From contig NZ_CP035088.1 of NCBI RefSeq assembly GCF_004786035.1, positions 4,314,001-4,378,000 on the forward strand: a stretch of DNA of 64,000 bases, written 5' to 3'. The position numbers were made by a program, and so were the translations under genes. Positions within the stretch are counted from its first letter, which is position 1; every line of letters starts with the position of its first letter. Under the pieces are notes generated by a model. The model was not told where the DNA came from and did not search any database. It worked only from the letters and a program-made list of their open reading frames with translations. This document shows positions 1 through 8,670 of the stretch, piece by piece. The DNA is from Pseudomonas viciae. Its GTDB lineage: Bacteria; Pseudomonadota; Gammaproteobacteria; Pseudomonadales; Pseudomonadaceae.

Positions 1-630
1 GCGACCCGTGGCCATTCGCAAAACCTCAACCTGATGATGACCGTGCCGGGCAGCGACTTGAATTTCTACAAGCTCGACTACACCGGGCAAACCTTTGTGC
101 CGGTCACCGACGCCACCTCCCTGCGGTTCCATACCAAACTCGGCTACGGCAACAGCTACGGCTCGACCGACGGCCTGCCGTTCTACGAGAACTACACCGC
201 CGGTGGCGAGGGCTCGGTGCGCGGCTTCGAAAGCGGCACCCTCGGCCCCCACAGCACACCGGCCACCGGCACCTATGCCAGTGAAGGACAGAAGTATTAT
301 TCCGACCGCGACACCGAATCACTGGGCGGCAACATCCTCATCACCGGCGGCGTGGAATACCTGTTCCCGATGCCCTTTATCAAAGACAACAAATCCGTGC
401 GCACGTCGGTGTTCTGGGACGTTGGCAGCGTGTACTCCAACAAGTGCTACCTGAGCACCACCCAGGGCTGCGACGGAGTCGACCTCGACCAGATGGCCAG
501 TTCCGTCGGCGTTGGAGTGACCTGGTACAGTCCGTTGGGGCCGTTGAGTGTCAACCTGGCCTTCCCGGTACGCACGCCTGAAAACGCGGATACGCAGGTG
601 TTCCAGTTCTCCATGGGGCAGACTTTTTAA
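1..630 (+). CDS. bamA: BamA/Omp85 outer-membrane assembly protein, C-terminal part only
   Basis: The reading frame is open from base 1 and ends at 630, so only the last ~209 residues of a ~780-residue protein are in the window. This part is the end of the 16-strand barrel that folds other barrel proteins into the outer membrane. It shows the Omp85 signature GGEGSVRGFESGTLGP (the VRGF motif of the lumenal loop) and ends in the C-terminal aromatic signal FQFSMGQTF. The usual chromosomal neighbours of bamA (skp, lpxD) do not follow; unrelated small genes do. This may therefore be a second BamA/Omp85 copy rather than the essential one. The N-terminal POTRA domains would be needed to decide. Confidence 0.85.
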   Translation, partial: ATRGHSQNLNLMMTVPGSDLNFYKLDYTGQTFVPVTDATSLRFHTKLGYGNSYGSTDGLPFYENYTAGGEGSVRGFESGTLGPHSTPATGTYASEGQKYYSDRDTESLGGNILITGGVEYLFPMPFIKDNKSVRTSVFWDVGSVYSNKCYLSTTQGCDGVDLDQMASSVGVGVTWYSPLGPLSVNLAFPVRTPENADTQVFQFSMGQTF

Positions 631-757
631 GCCTGGCGACTCGTCCAGATCCGCGAGACGCGCCGCTCATCAATAAATCTCAAAAACCCCAAACAGCTGC
701 CGATACCCAGATAAGACCCCAGTGGCTGGGTTTCAGGATTGAACGGCGGACCAGGTA

Positions 758-1021
758 ATGACAGAGATTTATCTGCTGATAGCACACGGCACGGATCAGG
801 GCGAAGCGTACGTTCTGGGTTGGTTCGATGACAGGGCCAAAGCCAGGGAAGTGGCCGAGCAGAAAGAGTGGGAGGCTTACCGCGCCAGCTTGAAGGCGGA
901 GCATCCATGGTCAACCCACAAACCCTTGGCGCCGGACCAGACCGACTATCGGCGCTACTGGATCAAGACCATTTCCAAGTTTGACCAGGTGCCTGTTCCA
1001 AGATCCTTCGCGGTTCATTGA
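758..1021 (+). CDS. Hypothetical 87-residue protein
   Basis: A short soluble protein that I do not recognise. It begins MTEIYLLIAHG and reads as a small alpha/beta fold with a mid-protein stretch rich in Lys/Glu (KAREVAEQKEWEAY). It has no signal peptide or membrane segment. The start is chosen because the ATG at 758 is the first in frame; the upstream sequence gives only a weak ribosome binding site (CAGGTA). It stands alone between the Omp85 gene and a tiny membrane-peptide gene. Confidence 0.6.
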   Translation: MTEIYLLIAHGTDQGEAYVLGWFDDRAKAREVAEQKEWEAYRASLKAEHPWSTHKPLAPDQTDYRRYWIKTISKFDQVPVPRSFAVH

Positions 1022-1103
1022 TCAGCCGTGAGTGAACATTCAACGAAACGAGCGGTGTCGAGGGTGGTCTAGAAGATTAAGCCCATCCGATGAGAGCATT
1101 GTC

Positions 1104-1190
1104 ATGTTGAAATTTCTTGGCGGCACCGTAGGTATCATCTTCATCATCGGCCTGATCGTGGTCATTGGCCTGCTCAGTTTGATCTTCTGA
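1104..1190 (+). CDS. Tiny (28-residue) single-span membrane peptide
   Basis: ATG at 1104 to TGA at 1190 encodes 28 residues. A short basic start (MLKF) leads into an almost uninterrupted run of Gly, Ile, Leu and Val that ends at the C-terminal Phe. The peptide is essentially one transmembrane helix. Nearly every codon is a hydrophobic one ending in C or G, the local codon preference, which argues that it is translated. A GAGAG lies about 8 bases upstream. Hairpins follow at 1241 and 1283. The function is unknown; small membrane peptides of this kind usually bind a larger membrane protein or act as stress or toxin peptides, but nothing here decides which. Confidence 0.55.
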   Translation: MLKFLGGTVGIIFIIGLIVVIGLLSLIF

Positions 1191-1240
1191 TCGCGACAGC
1201 GCGCCCCCTGGCCTGGGGTTCCATTTCTCTGGCCTGAACA

Positions 1241-1264
1241 AGCCCAATCTTTTCAGATTGGGCT
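1241..1264 (+). terminator. Stem-loop after the small-peptide gene (terminator-like, no T-run)
   Basis: The arms AGCCCAATCT and AGATTGGGCT are perfectly complementary around TTTC. On the plus strand only TAAATGA follows, so a classic U-tract is missing. The same stem-loop recurs at 9797-9819, where it does have a T-run on the minus strand. Confidence 0.5.
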
Positions 1265-1282
1265 AAATGATTGCGGCCAGCC

Positions 1283-1318
1283 GGCTCCGGGATTCATGAT
1301 GGCATGAATCCCGGAGCC
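1283..1318. repeat. Perfect 16-bp inverted repeat upstream of the DKNYY gene
   Basis: The arms GGCTCCGGGATTCATG and CATGAATCCCGGAGCC flank an ATGG loop and end 24 bases before the start codon at 1343. It could be a terminator for the upstream small genes (TTTAG follows), an operator or an mRNA hairpin near the ribosome binding site. No other copy was noticed in the window. Confidence 0.6.
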
Positions 1319-1342
1319 TTTAGCGGTTAGCCAAGCAATAAC

Positions 1343-3352
1343 ATGACAGACATAGAAACGGATATCGCTGACTGGGAGCCGCTGAATCTTGAGTGGCATC
1401 AGACCTTCGCATTTCTGGACGGTGCGCTACTGGGCGACGGGCAAGTACCGGATGTGTACATCATGCTCAACGCTGAAGGCCAGCAGCCCCACGAGATAGC
1501 ACAACGCGCCAGCACTGGGCATTATCCGCCCTCCCCCTTGCTGGCCGGTCAATCGGTTTGGCGGCATCGACGCAATCCTCGGCTCTTGCGCGATGCCCTG
1601 CGCGATTACTACCTGCTCCCCGGCTACCTCGAGCGCCTTGGTTACCACGCCCTGCACGCGCTAGCGTTTCGGTTCGACAAGGGCCTGGAAAACCTGGGTT
1701 ACCAATACTGGCGTGACGAAACCGGCGCCTATTGGTTCGGCGAGTACTCGATCACCCAAATCCCGGAGGCAAGACCCGCCAGTCTTGCCCTGCTGGAGTC
1801 GTCGCCAGCGTCGGTGACTTCAGCGTCTGCGCTGTTCAGTGACGGCGTGAATATCTTTCTGCATGGGCAATTCATCGCCAGCGCCACGGCCCGGGTTCGT
1901 TATTGCAATCATCCGTCCTATCGCGTGATCGACGATCAGGTCTACAAGGGCTTCAAGCCGCTGCACCAAAAGGACGGCTCGCCGCTGCCAGTCGCCAACC
2001 CGCACGACTTCCAGATGCTCGCGCCCCGTTGGGGCACGGATGGACAGTCGATCATCGTGCAGGCGCAGCAAGGCTCAAGCATTTCATACGAGTACTTCTA
2101 CCGCATCGACAATGCCGACCTGGCAACCTTCACCGTGCTTAACGAACGCTACGCCAAAGACCGGCAACGCGCCTATTACCTGACCGGCAAGACCATTCGC
2201 TACGTTGGCGATTTCCGCCTGCTCAAGTGCTGGCAGCCGGCGTTCGATGAGTGCGGTCGCGTGGTCAGCGCCAGCGAACGCGAAGATGGCTATTTTGCCG
2301 TGGACGACAAGTTCGTCTACGCAGCCGGGACTCGCCTGCGTGACGCCCATGGCCCGAGTTTTCGTCACCTGGGGTTCGATTATTACCGTGATCACCAGCA
2401 CGCCTACAGGCGCCAGAAACGCCTTGATGTCGACGTAGAGAGCTTCGTGGTGACGCAGCTCTATCAGAATGAACAGGATTACTCGCCCGTACTGGCAGGT
2501 GACAAGAACGGCCCACTGGGCTCCGGCGGCGTCATCGATGCGGCCATGCAACGGGCATGGGCACCCTACTTCGAGGCGCATCCGCAACGGCAGGACTATT
2601 GGTGGCATCGCCTGCAAGCACTGCCTGACGCCGCGCAAACCCACACCGAAACGGAGCCCTTACGGGCCATCGGTCTCGGTTTCGAGCTGGGCCGTCAGGT
2701 GTATTTCCATGGTCGCGTGATCAACGGGCTGGACGCGGCGAGTTTCAAATTGCTCGACACTCATCTGTGCGGCGATGCCAAGGGCTTGTATCTGATCCCG
2801 TTTCATAACGCCGAAACCGACGTCCCCGAACGGTTTTCCGAGGAGCCAGCGGAGCATTTCCGCTCACTGGGTGCGCCCTACCTGACTGACGGTAAGACCG
2901 TGTTCTGTCACCGGATTTTTTACCATCCCCCGGAACCGATTCGTAAGGCGCAAGCAGCCACGTTCGAATCCTGCGGCCATGGTTGGGCCAAGGACCGAGA
3001 GGCGGTGTATTACTATGGCGAGACGAAAAAACGTCTGCATCCCTCCAATACCCGCATTCTCGGTACTTATGCCGTCAGCCCCACGCTGATCCTTTCGGAA
3101 GGCAAGCCGCTGGACGTGGCGTTCGATCCCGATGAGGTCCGCGTGCCGCATCCCGATTTTTTGCAATTGGGCACGCGTAAGTTGTTCTGTCGCCGGCGCC
3201 CGCTGAGCGCCAAGCGCATCGACCTGGCCACCCTCGAGTTTCTGACTGAGCGCTATGCCCGGGACCGACATCGAATCTACCATTACGACGGTTATGCAAC
3301 CCTGACCGAAGTTGACGAGGCGCAGTATCGGGAATCGCTCGGTCATCGCTGA
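1343..3352 (+). CDS. DKNYY-repeat protein, 669 residues
   Basis: A large soluble protein built of divergent repeats of the DKNYY type, in which short Asp-Lys/Arg plus Tyr-Tyr units recur. Visible units include YAKDRQRAYYL, WAKDREAVYYY and YARDRHRIYHY, with several looser copies (for example YFAVDDKFVYAAG and YYRDHQHAYRR). No signal peptide, membrane span or enzyme motif is visible. Proteins of this family occur in many Gram-negative bacteria and have no firm function; the repeats suggest a beta-rich binding scaffold. It is a single gene, preceded by the 1283 hairpin and convergent with the oprD-type gene. The ribosome binding site is weak, so expression may be low or conditional. Confidence 0.7.
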   Translation: MTDIETDIADWEPLNLEWHQTFAFLDGALLGDGQVPDVYIMLNAEGQQPHEIAQRASTGHYPPSPLLAGQSVWRHRRNPRLLRDALRDYYLLPGYLERLGYHALHALAFRFDKGLENLGYQYWRDETGAYWFGEYSITQIPEARPASLALLESSPASVTSASALFSDGVNIFLHGQFIASATARVRYCNHPSYRVIDDQVYKGFKPLHQKDGSPLPVANPHDFQMLAPRWGTDGQSIIVQAQQGSSISYEYFYRIDNADLATFTVLNERYAKDRQRAYYLTGKTIRYVGDFRLLKCWQPAFDECGRVVSASEREDGYFAVDDKFVYAAGTRLRDAHGPSFRHLGFDYYRDHQHAYRRQKRLDVDVESFVVTQLYQNEQDYSPVLAGDKNGPLGSGGVIDAAMQRAWAPYFEAHPQRQDYWWHRLQALPDAAQTHTETEPLRAIGLGFELGRQVYFHGRVINGLDAASFKLLDTHLCGDAKGLYLIPFHNAETDVPERFSEEPAEHFRSLGAPYLTDGKTVFCHRIFYHPPEPIRKAQAATFESCGHGWAKDREAVYYYGETKKRLHPSNTRILGTYAVSPTLILSEGKPLDVAFDPDEVRVPHPDFLQLGTRKLFCRRRPLSAKRIDLATLEFLTERYARDRHRIYHYDGYATLTEVDEAQYRESLGHR

Positions 3353-3414
3353 TGACCAACTCCCGGTGCTCCGCCGATACCGAGCGTCTCCACCAGCGGC
3401 CAAGGCAAACGACG

Positions 3415-4659
3415 TTAAAGAATTCCCAAGGGATAACTGATAATCATGCGATTTTCATCATAATCCGCACTGTTGAATCCACGGCGCACACTTGCATTGC
3501 GCCAACGCACGGCCAGGTTCTTCAGCCTTCCGCTCTGAACCACATAGCCAAGCTCACTCTCCCGCACCCACTCCGACCCATCTTCGACGCGTTGTAACCT
3601 TACATCGTCGCCATGAACATAACGGGTCATCAACGACAATCCCGGCACACCATAACCGGCAAAATCCAAGTCGTAGCGCAACTGCCAGGATCGCTCTCCT
3701 GGGTTATCGAAGGCATGGTTGAACGTATTGTTTGCCAGGTAGATACCTCCAGTACCGGAGACTCTCATCCAGCCAGTCTCACCGCTGACCTGTTGCCAAC
3801 CAAGGCTGAACGTATGCTGATCAACGCCCAGGCCTACCATCAATGACGCCGTGCGATTATCCAAACGCCCAGCTTTGGCGGCGCCGTCGTCCTTACCCCA
3901 GAAATACCCCAGGTTAGTATTCAATGCGACGCTCGGGGATAACGACCAGCGCTGGTTCAGACCGACATAGCGTTGCTGGTAGATATCCTTCAACTGCCCA
4001 CTCCACAGACGAAATGTGCTGTTTTTAGACGCTGAACGGTAGTCGGCCCCCAGATAGTTGAACGCATCGCTACGAGCGCTACCGAAAGCCAGATCCTCCA
4101 TGGATGAATCGTTACGCAGGCTGGTTTTATTGAATTGCCCGGCGAAAAGCGTCCAGTACTTCACATCCTGCGAAGACAACTGTGTCCCTTCGAACGTTTG
4201 TGGCAACGCGCGGAAATCGTCGGCGGTGATAATCGGCAGATTGGGCATCCATTCGCCTACCTTCAATTCGGTGGCGGAAATTTTCGCTTTAAGGGCGACG
4301 CCAAGTCGGCCAAAGCTACCCGCCGGGTCCCCGTCACCATCCTTGGGCAATAACAATGCACCGTAACGTCCCGCCCCACCGTCCAGCTTGACGGCATACT
4401 TGCCTAATACGTCAGCGCCGATGCCAACGGTACCGGAAGTAAAGCCGGATCGAAGATCGAAAATGAAGCTCTGGGTCCACTCCCGGGCCTGCCCCAGCGG
4501 GGCATCAGGTGCAGTGAAATGACGTTCGAAGAAGAAGTTTCTGAGGGTCAGAGTTGCCTTGCTGTCGTCAACCAAACCTTGGGCGAATACCCGGGGTGAC
4601 AGCAATCCAATGCACAGTAAAGTGCCAGCAAGACGCAGCGTTATTGTTTTCACGACCAT
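3415..4659 (-). CDS. OprD-family outer-membrane porin
   Basis: An 18-strand substrate-specific porin that would let a small carboxylate or amino-acid-like substrate cross the outer membrane. The start at 4659 gives a clean signal peptide (MVVKTITLRLAGTLLCIG..., ending FAQG) and a good ribosome binding site (CAGGGGAATC ATG); the frame stays open upstream but without signal-peptide character. The mature part begins DDSKATLTLRNFFFERHF, the standard OprD N-terminus, and beta-strand alternation continues to the C-terminal end YPLGIL. The length (414 residues) is normal. It is the last gene of a same-strand group with a DapA-family lyase, an MFS transporter and an IclR regulator, which suggests uptake of that group's substrate. 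Confidence 0.9.
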   Translation of the reverse strand: MVVKTITLRLAGTLLCIGLLSPRVFAQGLVDDSKATLTLRNFFFERHFTAPDAPLGQAREWTQSFIFDLRSGFTSGTVGIGADVLGKYAVKLDGGAGRYGALLLPKDGDGDPAGSFGRLGVALKAKISATELKVGEWMPNLPIITADDFRALPQTFEGTQLSSQDVKYWTLFAGQFNKTSLRNDSSMEDLAFGSARSDAFNYLGADYRSASKNSTFRLWSGQLKDIYQQRYVGLNQRWSLSPSVALNTNLGYFWGKDDGAAKAGRLDNRTASLMVGLGVDQHTFSLGWQQVSGETGWMRVSGTGGIYLANNTFNHAFDNPGERSWQLRYDLDFAGYGVPGLSLMTRYVHGDDVRLQRVEDGSEWVRESELGYVVQSGRLKNLAVRWRNASVRRGFNSADYDENRMIISYPLGIL

Positions 4660-4863
4660 GATTCCCCTGTTGTTGTTATTGAAGGGCACAAACGGTCCGC
4701 TATCCCTCAGGAACGATTGATCGAATCGCTGGGGGATGGAGCTGATCGATGATTGGATCGGATGTTTCAGTGGGTGCGAATGGACCAGAAGGGTCCCGAG
4801 ATCACGGAACCCTGTTCGGCCAGGCACAACAGCAAGGGCGCATCGTTAGCGCCCCTCCTGAGG

Positions 4864-5793
4864 TCAGATCAGACCGGCGGAGCGCAAGGCGTCAGCGATT
4901 TCGCGATCAGCGCCTGGTGCCAGTGGCAGCAACGGCGAACGCACCGTGGCGTGGTCCAGAATGCCGCGAGCCACCAGGCCATGCTTGAGCGCCACCGTGC
5001 CTTCCATGTGGGAGCCGCGGTGGTAGACGTTGCGTGTAACCGGCAGCAATTTGTCGTGGATGGCGCGAGCGGCCGGATAGTCCCTGCGCTTACCGGCGGC
5101 GATCAGTTCGATCAACGGCTCAGGCGTCAGACTGCCATAGCCCACCAACGCCCCGTCCACGTCGAACATAGTGTGCAACAGGTATTCGTCATGGCAGGTG
5201 AGGATCTGCAGGTCCGGGACCTCACGACGTACCACCGGGATCTCGGTATCCCAACGACGCATGTTACGCACGCCGTTCTTCATGGCGAAAACCCCTGGCT
5301 GCTTGGCGATTTCCAACTGGGTTTCCAGGTCGTAGGTTGCCTTGGTCACGTCCGGGTATTGGAACAAGATCAGAGGCAGGCCGCTGTGCTCGTAAATCGC
5401 CCGGTAGCGATCTTGTGCGGCCCCCTTCTGGTAACCGAAACGCAGCCAGCCATGAGAGGGATAAACCAAGCCCGCACTGGCACCTGCATCAACGGCGCGC
5501 TGGGCTTCCTCGGCGGCCACTTGGGTGCCTTCCCCGGTGATACCGGCAATGATCGGTAGCCGCCCGCCTACCGATTCCTTGAAGCTCTGAATCACCAGGG
5601 CCTGCTCGGCCTGGGTCAGGAATGTGCCCTCGCCGGCATGGCCCAACACCACCAAGCCCTTCACGCCGTCGAAACTACCCAACCAGGAGCCCAACTTCTG
5701 GATCGCGTCATAGTCGACCTTGCCATCGCGAGTAAACGGAGTGACGGGAGCCGGTACCAGGCCTTTGAGATCAATCGTGTTCTTAGTACTCAT
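4864..5793 (-). CDS. Dihydrodipicolinate synthase / N-acetylneuraminate lyase family aldolase
   Basis: A 309-residue TIM-barrel class I aldolase or lyase that forms a Schiff base with a 2-oxo acid. The Schiff-base lysine is K172 in the segment FAMKNG, the partner tyrosine is Y146 in LFQYPDVT, and the glycine-rich substrate loop is GHAGEGT at 51-57. True DapA has GTTGE in this loop, so this is a catabolic paralogue and not the lysine enzyme. Its neighbours (MFS transporter, OprD porin, IclR regulator) support breakdown of an imported sugar acid, hydroxyproline-type or aromatic-derived 2-oxo acid. The substrate cannot be read from the sequence. Confidence 0.85.
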   Translation of the reverse strand: MSTKNTIDLKGLVPAPVTPFTRDGKVDYDAIQKLGSWLGSFDGVKGLVVLGHAGEGTFLTQAEQALVIQSFKESVGGRLPIIAGITGEGTQVAAEEAQRAVDAGASAGLVYPSHGWLRFGYQKGAAQDRYRAIYEHSGLPLILFQYPDVTKATYDLETQLEIAKQPGVFAMKNGVRNMRRWDTEIPVVRREVPDLQILTCHDEYLLHTMFDVDGALVGYGSLTPEPLIELIAAGKRRDYPAARAIHDKLLPVTRNVYHRGSHMEGTVALKHGLVARGILDHATVRSPLLPLAPGADREIADALRSAGLI

Positions 5794-5925
5794 TTTATTT
5801 CCTCAGGTTTACTAAGTGTCCGCAACTGACGCGTGCAGGGACGCAAGCAATACAATCAAATATCACTTGAGGTTTATCGAGATTTAAGTTCCAGCCAGTT
5901 AATCAATGCTTACGCGTGTTTCTTA

Positions 5926-7317
5926 TCAAGGCGAAAGTTCCTCCAGTATTCGCCCCTTGGTTTCAATGGCAAACAATGCCGTGATGCAACCGGTAATAAC
6001 TAATATTCCGGCAAATATGCCAAACACATAATGCACACCGACACTGGACACCGTCAGGCCTACCACCAACGGTCCAGTGGCGGACCCCAAGCGCAACCAG
6101 GCACTGCCCAGTCCGGTCCCCAATGCACGCAGGCGTGTGGGATAGAGCTCTGCCGAATACAGATAAAGTGAGAAAGTAACGGTTTGCACCAGCGCGTATC
6201 CGAGACCGGCCAAAAGCAGAATCTGCATCGGCGAGGTCGCTCCAGTCAGCGCCAGGATCGACAACGGAAGTGCAGCCAGAAACAATGCCCCCATATACCA
6301 GCGGCGGCGACCGAACTTGTCGATCAACAAGGCACAGATGACGGCTGCAACGACGCCGGCCCCCGAAGTGATGAAGCCGTAAGCCAAACTGGTGTCCAGA
6401 GGCAGATTGAAATGCTGGCGATAAAGCGTGGGCAACCAGGTGATCAATCCATTGGCAACCATGTAGGCACCGAACCACATTGCCCAGATGACCATGGACC
6501 GTTTGAAATACATGCCATGGAACAGCTCACGCCAACCTTGAGCGCCTTTGGGTTGTTCTATCTGTGGCACTTCTACAGCGGGTGCAAGTTGCTTGCCTGC
6601 TTTCAAGACGCTGTTTTCCAGGCGCGTCACAATGCGATCAGCCTCTTGCAATCGACCTTTGGAGGCCAACCAACGTGGCGACTCAAAGAGAAAGAAGCGC
6701 AGTGGGATCAAAATCGTCGCAGGGACAAGGCCCACCACGAACATGGCCTTCCAGCCGTAGATCGGTACCAGCAGGTATCCAATGATTCCCGCACCTACCA
6801 GTCCGAGGAGGAACATGACTTCATAGAGCAGAAAAAACTTGCCGCGCTTTTTCGAGCCGATCAATTCGTTGACATAGGCGCTGGCGACCGGCACCTCGCC
6901 TCCCGTGCCAATGCCTTGCAGGAAACGAAACAGAATCATGGACCCGGCGCTCCAGGCGAACAGACAGGCCACATCCATGGCAACGAATAGAAGAATGGTG
7001 AACGTCAGTACTTTCATCCGACCAATGCGTTCCGCCAACCAGCCGAAAAACACTGCGCCCAATAACTGGCCGAGGTAACCGAACGAAAGAATCATGCCGA
7101 TCTGGGTCGCGGTCAGATTCCACTCTTTGGCCAGCACCGGCATTGCATAGGCAATCGCGATGACTGTATAGCCGTCAAAGAACGTGGCGGCACCAATAAT
7201 GTTCCTGGCCCAGAAGACTTGCCGGGTAATAGGCAAGCGCTCAAGTCTCGCACTTATATTCGCTTGGCTTTTCAGCCCATCAATCACGGGCTCTGTTTCT
7301 AAGTTTTGCATCAACAT
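5926..7317 (-). CDS. MFS transporter, ESPRWL type (organic acid/aromatic acid symporter-like)
   Basis: A 12-span inner-membrane proton symporter of about 463 residues. Seen are the loop 2-3 motif GWLAERIGRMK, the central ESPRWLASKGR motif of the sugar-porter/SV2-like branch, and FGRRRW in the second half. The start at 7317 (MLMQNLE) is chosen for its strong ribosome binding site AAAGGAAG; an in-frame ATG at 7380 lacks one. The protein lies between the IclR gene and the lyase gene, all on the minus strand, and is probably transcribed with the lyase to import its substrate. Confidence 0.85.
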   Translation of the reverse strand: MLMQNLETEPVIDGLKSQANISARLERLPITRQVFWARNIIGAATFFDGYTVIAIAYAMPVLAKEWNLTATQIGMILSFGYLGQLLGAVFFGWLAERIGRMKVLTFTILLFVAMDVACLFAWSAGSMILFRFLQGIGTGGEVPVASAYVNELIGSKKRGKFFLLYEVMFLLGLVGAGIIGYLLVPIYGWKAMFVVGLVPATILIPLRFFLFESPRWLASKGRLQEADRIVTRLENSVLKAGKQLAPAVEVPQIEQPKGAQGWRELFHGMYFKRSMVIWAMWFGAYMVANGLITWLPTLYRQHFNLPLDTSLAYGFITSGAGVVAAVICALLIDKFGRRRWYMGALFLAALPLSILALTGATSPMQILLLAGLGYALVQTVTFSLYLYSAELYPTRLRALGTGLGSAWLRLGSATGPLVVGLTVSSVGVHYVFGIFAGILVITGCITALFAIETKGRILEELSP

Positions 7318-7446
7318 GGCACTTCCTTTCTTATTTTCAATATTGTCGGGGCGTGCAGGTGCTAGCGTTGTGATATTCACAATGCTTGAAACTCATTGAG
7401 GCAATAGACGGGCTTTAACGTGAGCCCGTGCGTGAACGACTAACGT

Positions 7447-8298
7447 TTAGAAGTTCGAACCGATACTTCCATTGGCCTCCAATGCCTTGCCAATGTCCTT
7501 GGCAGCTTCCAGGGTAGAACTCAGTGCACGGTTTTTAAGCTCCTGCGCAGTACACCGGACCGAAGGGGCGGCAATACTGATCGCCCCTACGGGGTATCCA
7601 TCGATATCCAGTACGGGGACCGCAAGAATTCTCAGGCCATCGGTGAACAGGGATTCGGTCAAGACGAAGCCATCGTCGCGAATTTGCTCGAGCAGTTCGG
7701 CCAGCGGACGCTCAAGGACATGTGGCTTCATGATGAATGGCGTTGTCGGTGTGAGTTCCTGGACTTTCTGCACCTGTTGCTCCGGCAGGAAGGCAAGGAT
7801 CGACTGGCCGATAGCCGTCTGAGTTGCAGGCACCGTGGTGCCGATACGGATATCCACACCCAGCCGGGTGATGCCCGCCCGCACCCGCTCCAGGTAGAGC
7901 ACATCGGCGCCCTGCAGGACGGCAAAGCTGGCAGCTTCACTGGTTTCACTGACCAGGCTTCGAAGGATAGGCCGCACGATGCTGCGCAAATCAGTCCGGG
8001 CAATGGCGTGGAAGCCTAGATCCAGCACCTTGAGCGTCAACGCAAAACGGCGGCTTTCCGGAATCCTTGAGACATACCCCAAATCGACCAAGGTATTGAG
8101 CATGCGGAAGGTCGTACCAGGATCGAGATCAGCCGTCGCGGCGATCTGACTCAAGGTCAATTCATCGTTTTCGGCAGTGAACGACTCCAGTACGCGAAAA
8201 CCCTTGGCCAAGGATTGAACGGTGCTTCGAGCCTTCTTTTCATCCCAGCCCTGGATCGAATCGGCGCTGCCTTCTGAACGCTTTGGAATCTTGATCAT
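7447..8298 (-). CDS. IclR-family transcriptional regulator
   Basis: A 283-residue regulator. The N-terminal winged helix-turn-helix spans about residues 28-90 (SLAKGFRVLESF ... LSQIAATADLDPGTTFRMLNTL), and a C-terminal effector-binding domain follows (GTTVPATQTAIGQSILAF; GAISIAAP). It lies upstream of, and on the same strand as, the MFS, lyase and porin genes, so it is the likely local regulator responding to their substrate. Its own upstream region is AT-rich and holds an inverted repeat (8372-8396). Activator and repressor cannot be told apart from sequence. Confidence 0.85.
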   Translation of the reverse strand: MIKIPKRSEGSADSIQGWDEKKARSTVQSLAKGFRVLESFTAENDELTLSQIAATADLDPGTTFRMLNTLVDLGYVSRIPESRRFALTLKVLDLGFHAIARTDLRSIVRPILRSLVSETSEAASFAVLQGADVLYLERVRAGITRLGVDIRIGTTVPATQTAIGQSILAFLPEQQVQKVQELTPTTPFIMKPHVLERPLAELLEQIRDDGFVLTESLFTDGLRILAVPVLDIDGYPVGAISIAAPSVRCTAQELKNRALSSTLEAAKDIGKALEANGSIGSNF

Positions 8299-8371
8299 TT
8301 TTTTCGCTCTTTTTAGTTTTTTCGGATTGCGAAATTATTTTCTTTCAATTAGGATATTATTTTGGCAGGAC

Positions 8372-8396
8372 CTTGTCCTATATCTATTAAGACAAG
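8372..8396. promoter_or_regulatory. Inverted repeat, possible IclR operator
   Basis: CTTGTC (8372-8377) and GACAAG (8391-8396) form a perfect inverted repeat with a 13-base AT-rich centre. It lies in the very AT-rich 130 bases upstream of the IclR gene, and its left arm overlaps a second small palindrome, AGGAC-CTT-GTCCT. Position and symmetry suit an autoregulatory operator; there is no direct proof. Confidence 0.35.
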
Positions 8397-8670
8397 TTCT
8401 TATTATTTATATATCTTTTGGCTATAAAAGATGATCAACCCCGCGCCGCTCAGCCCTCAGGCCCGGGCAAGCAGACGTTTCGATAAGTGGGTTGAGCGTT
8501 CGACGACCTGAATAATCACCGACCTAACACGATGTGCTTGCAAAGGCGCTCGGATGGTCGGTGAAGCTTAAAACGTCTGATTCAGGGCCCCTGTATTCCC
8601 ACTCGCAGAGGTAGCCTGCATTCCGCCATCGCCATCAAGATCAGCCGTTAAAGCGCAATGCCGGAATCGC
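8397..8670. other. Non-coding stretch between the IclR and alcohol dehydrogenase genes
   Basis: No convincing open frame is seen. Apart from the promoter-side AT-rich part there is one loose inverted repeat (CACCGACC at 8518 and GGTCGGTG at 8556). No terminator with a T-run was found. Confidence 0.4.
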
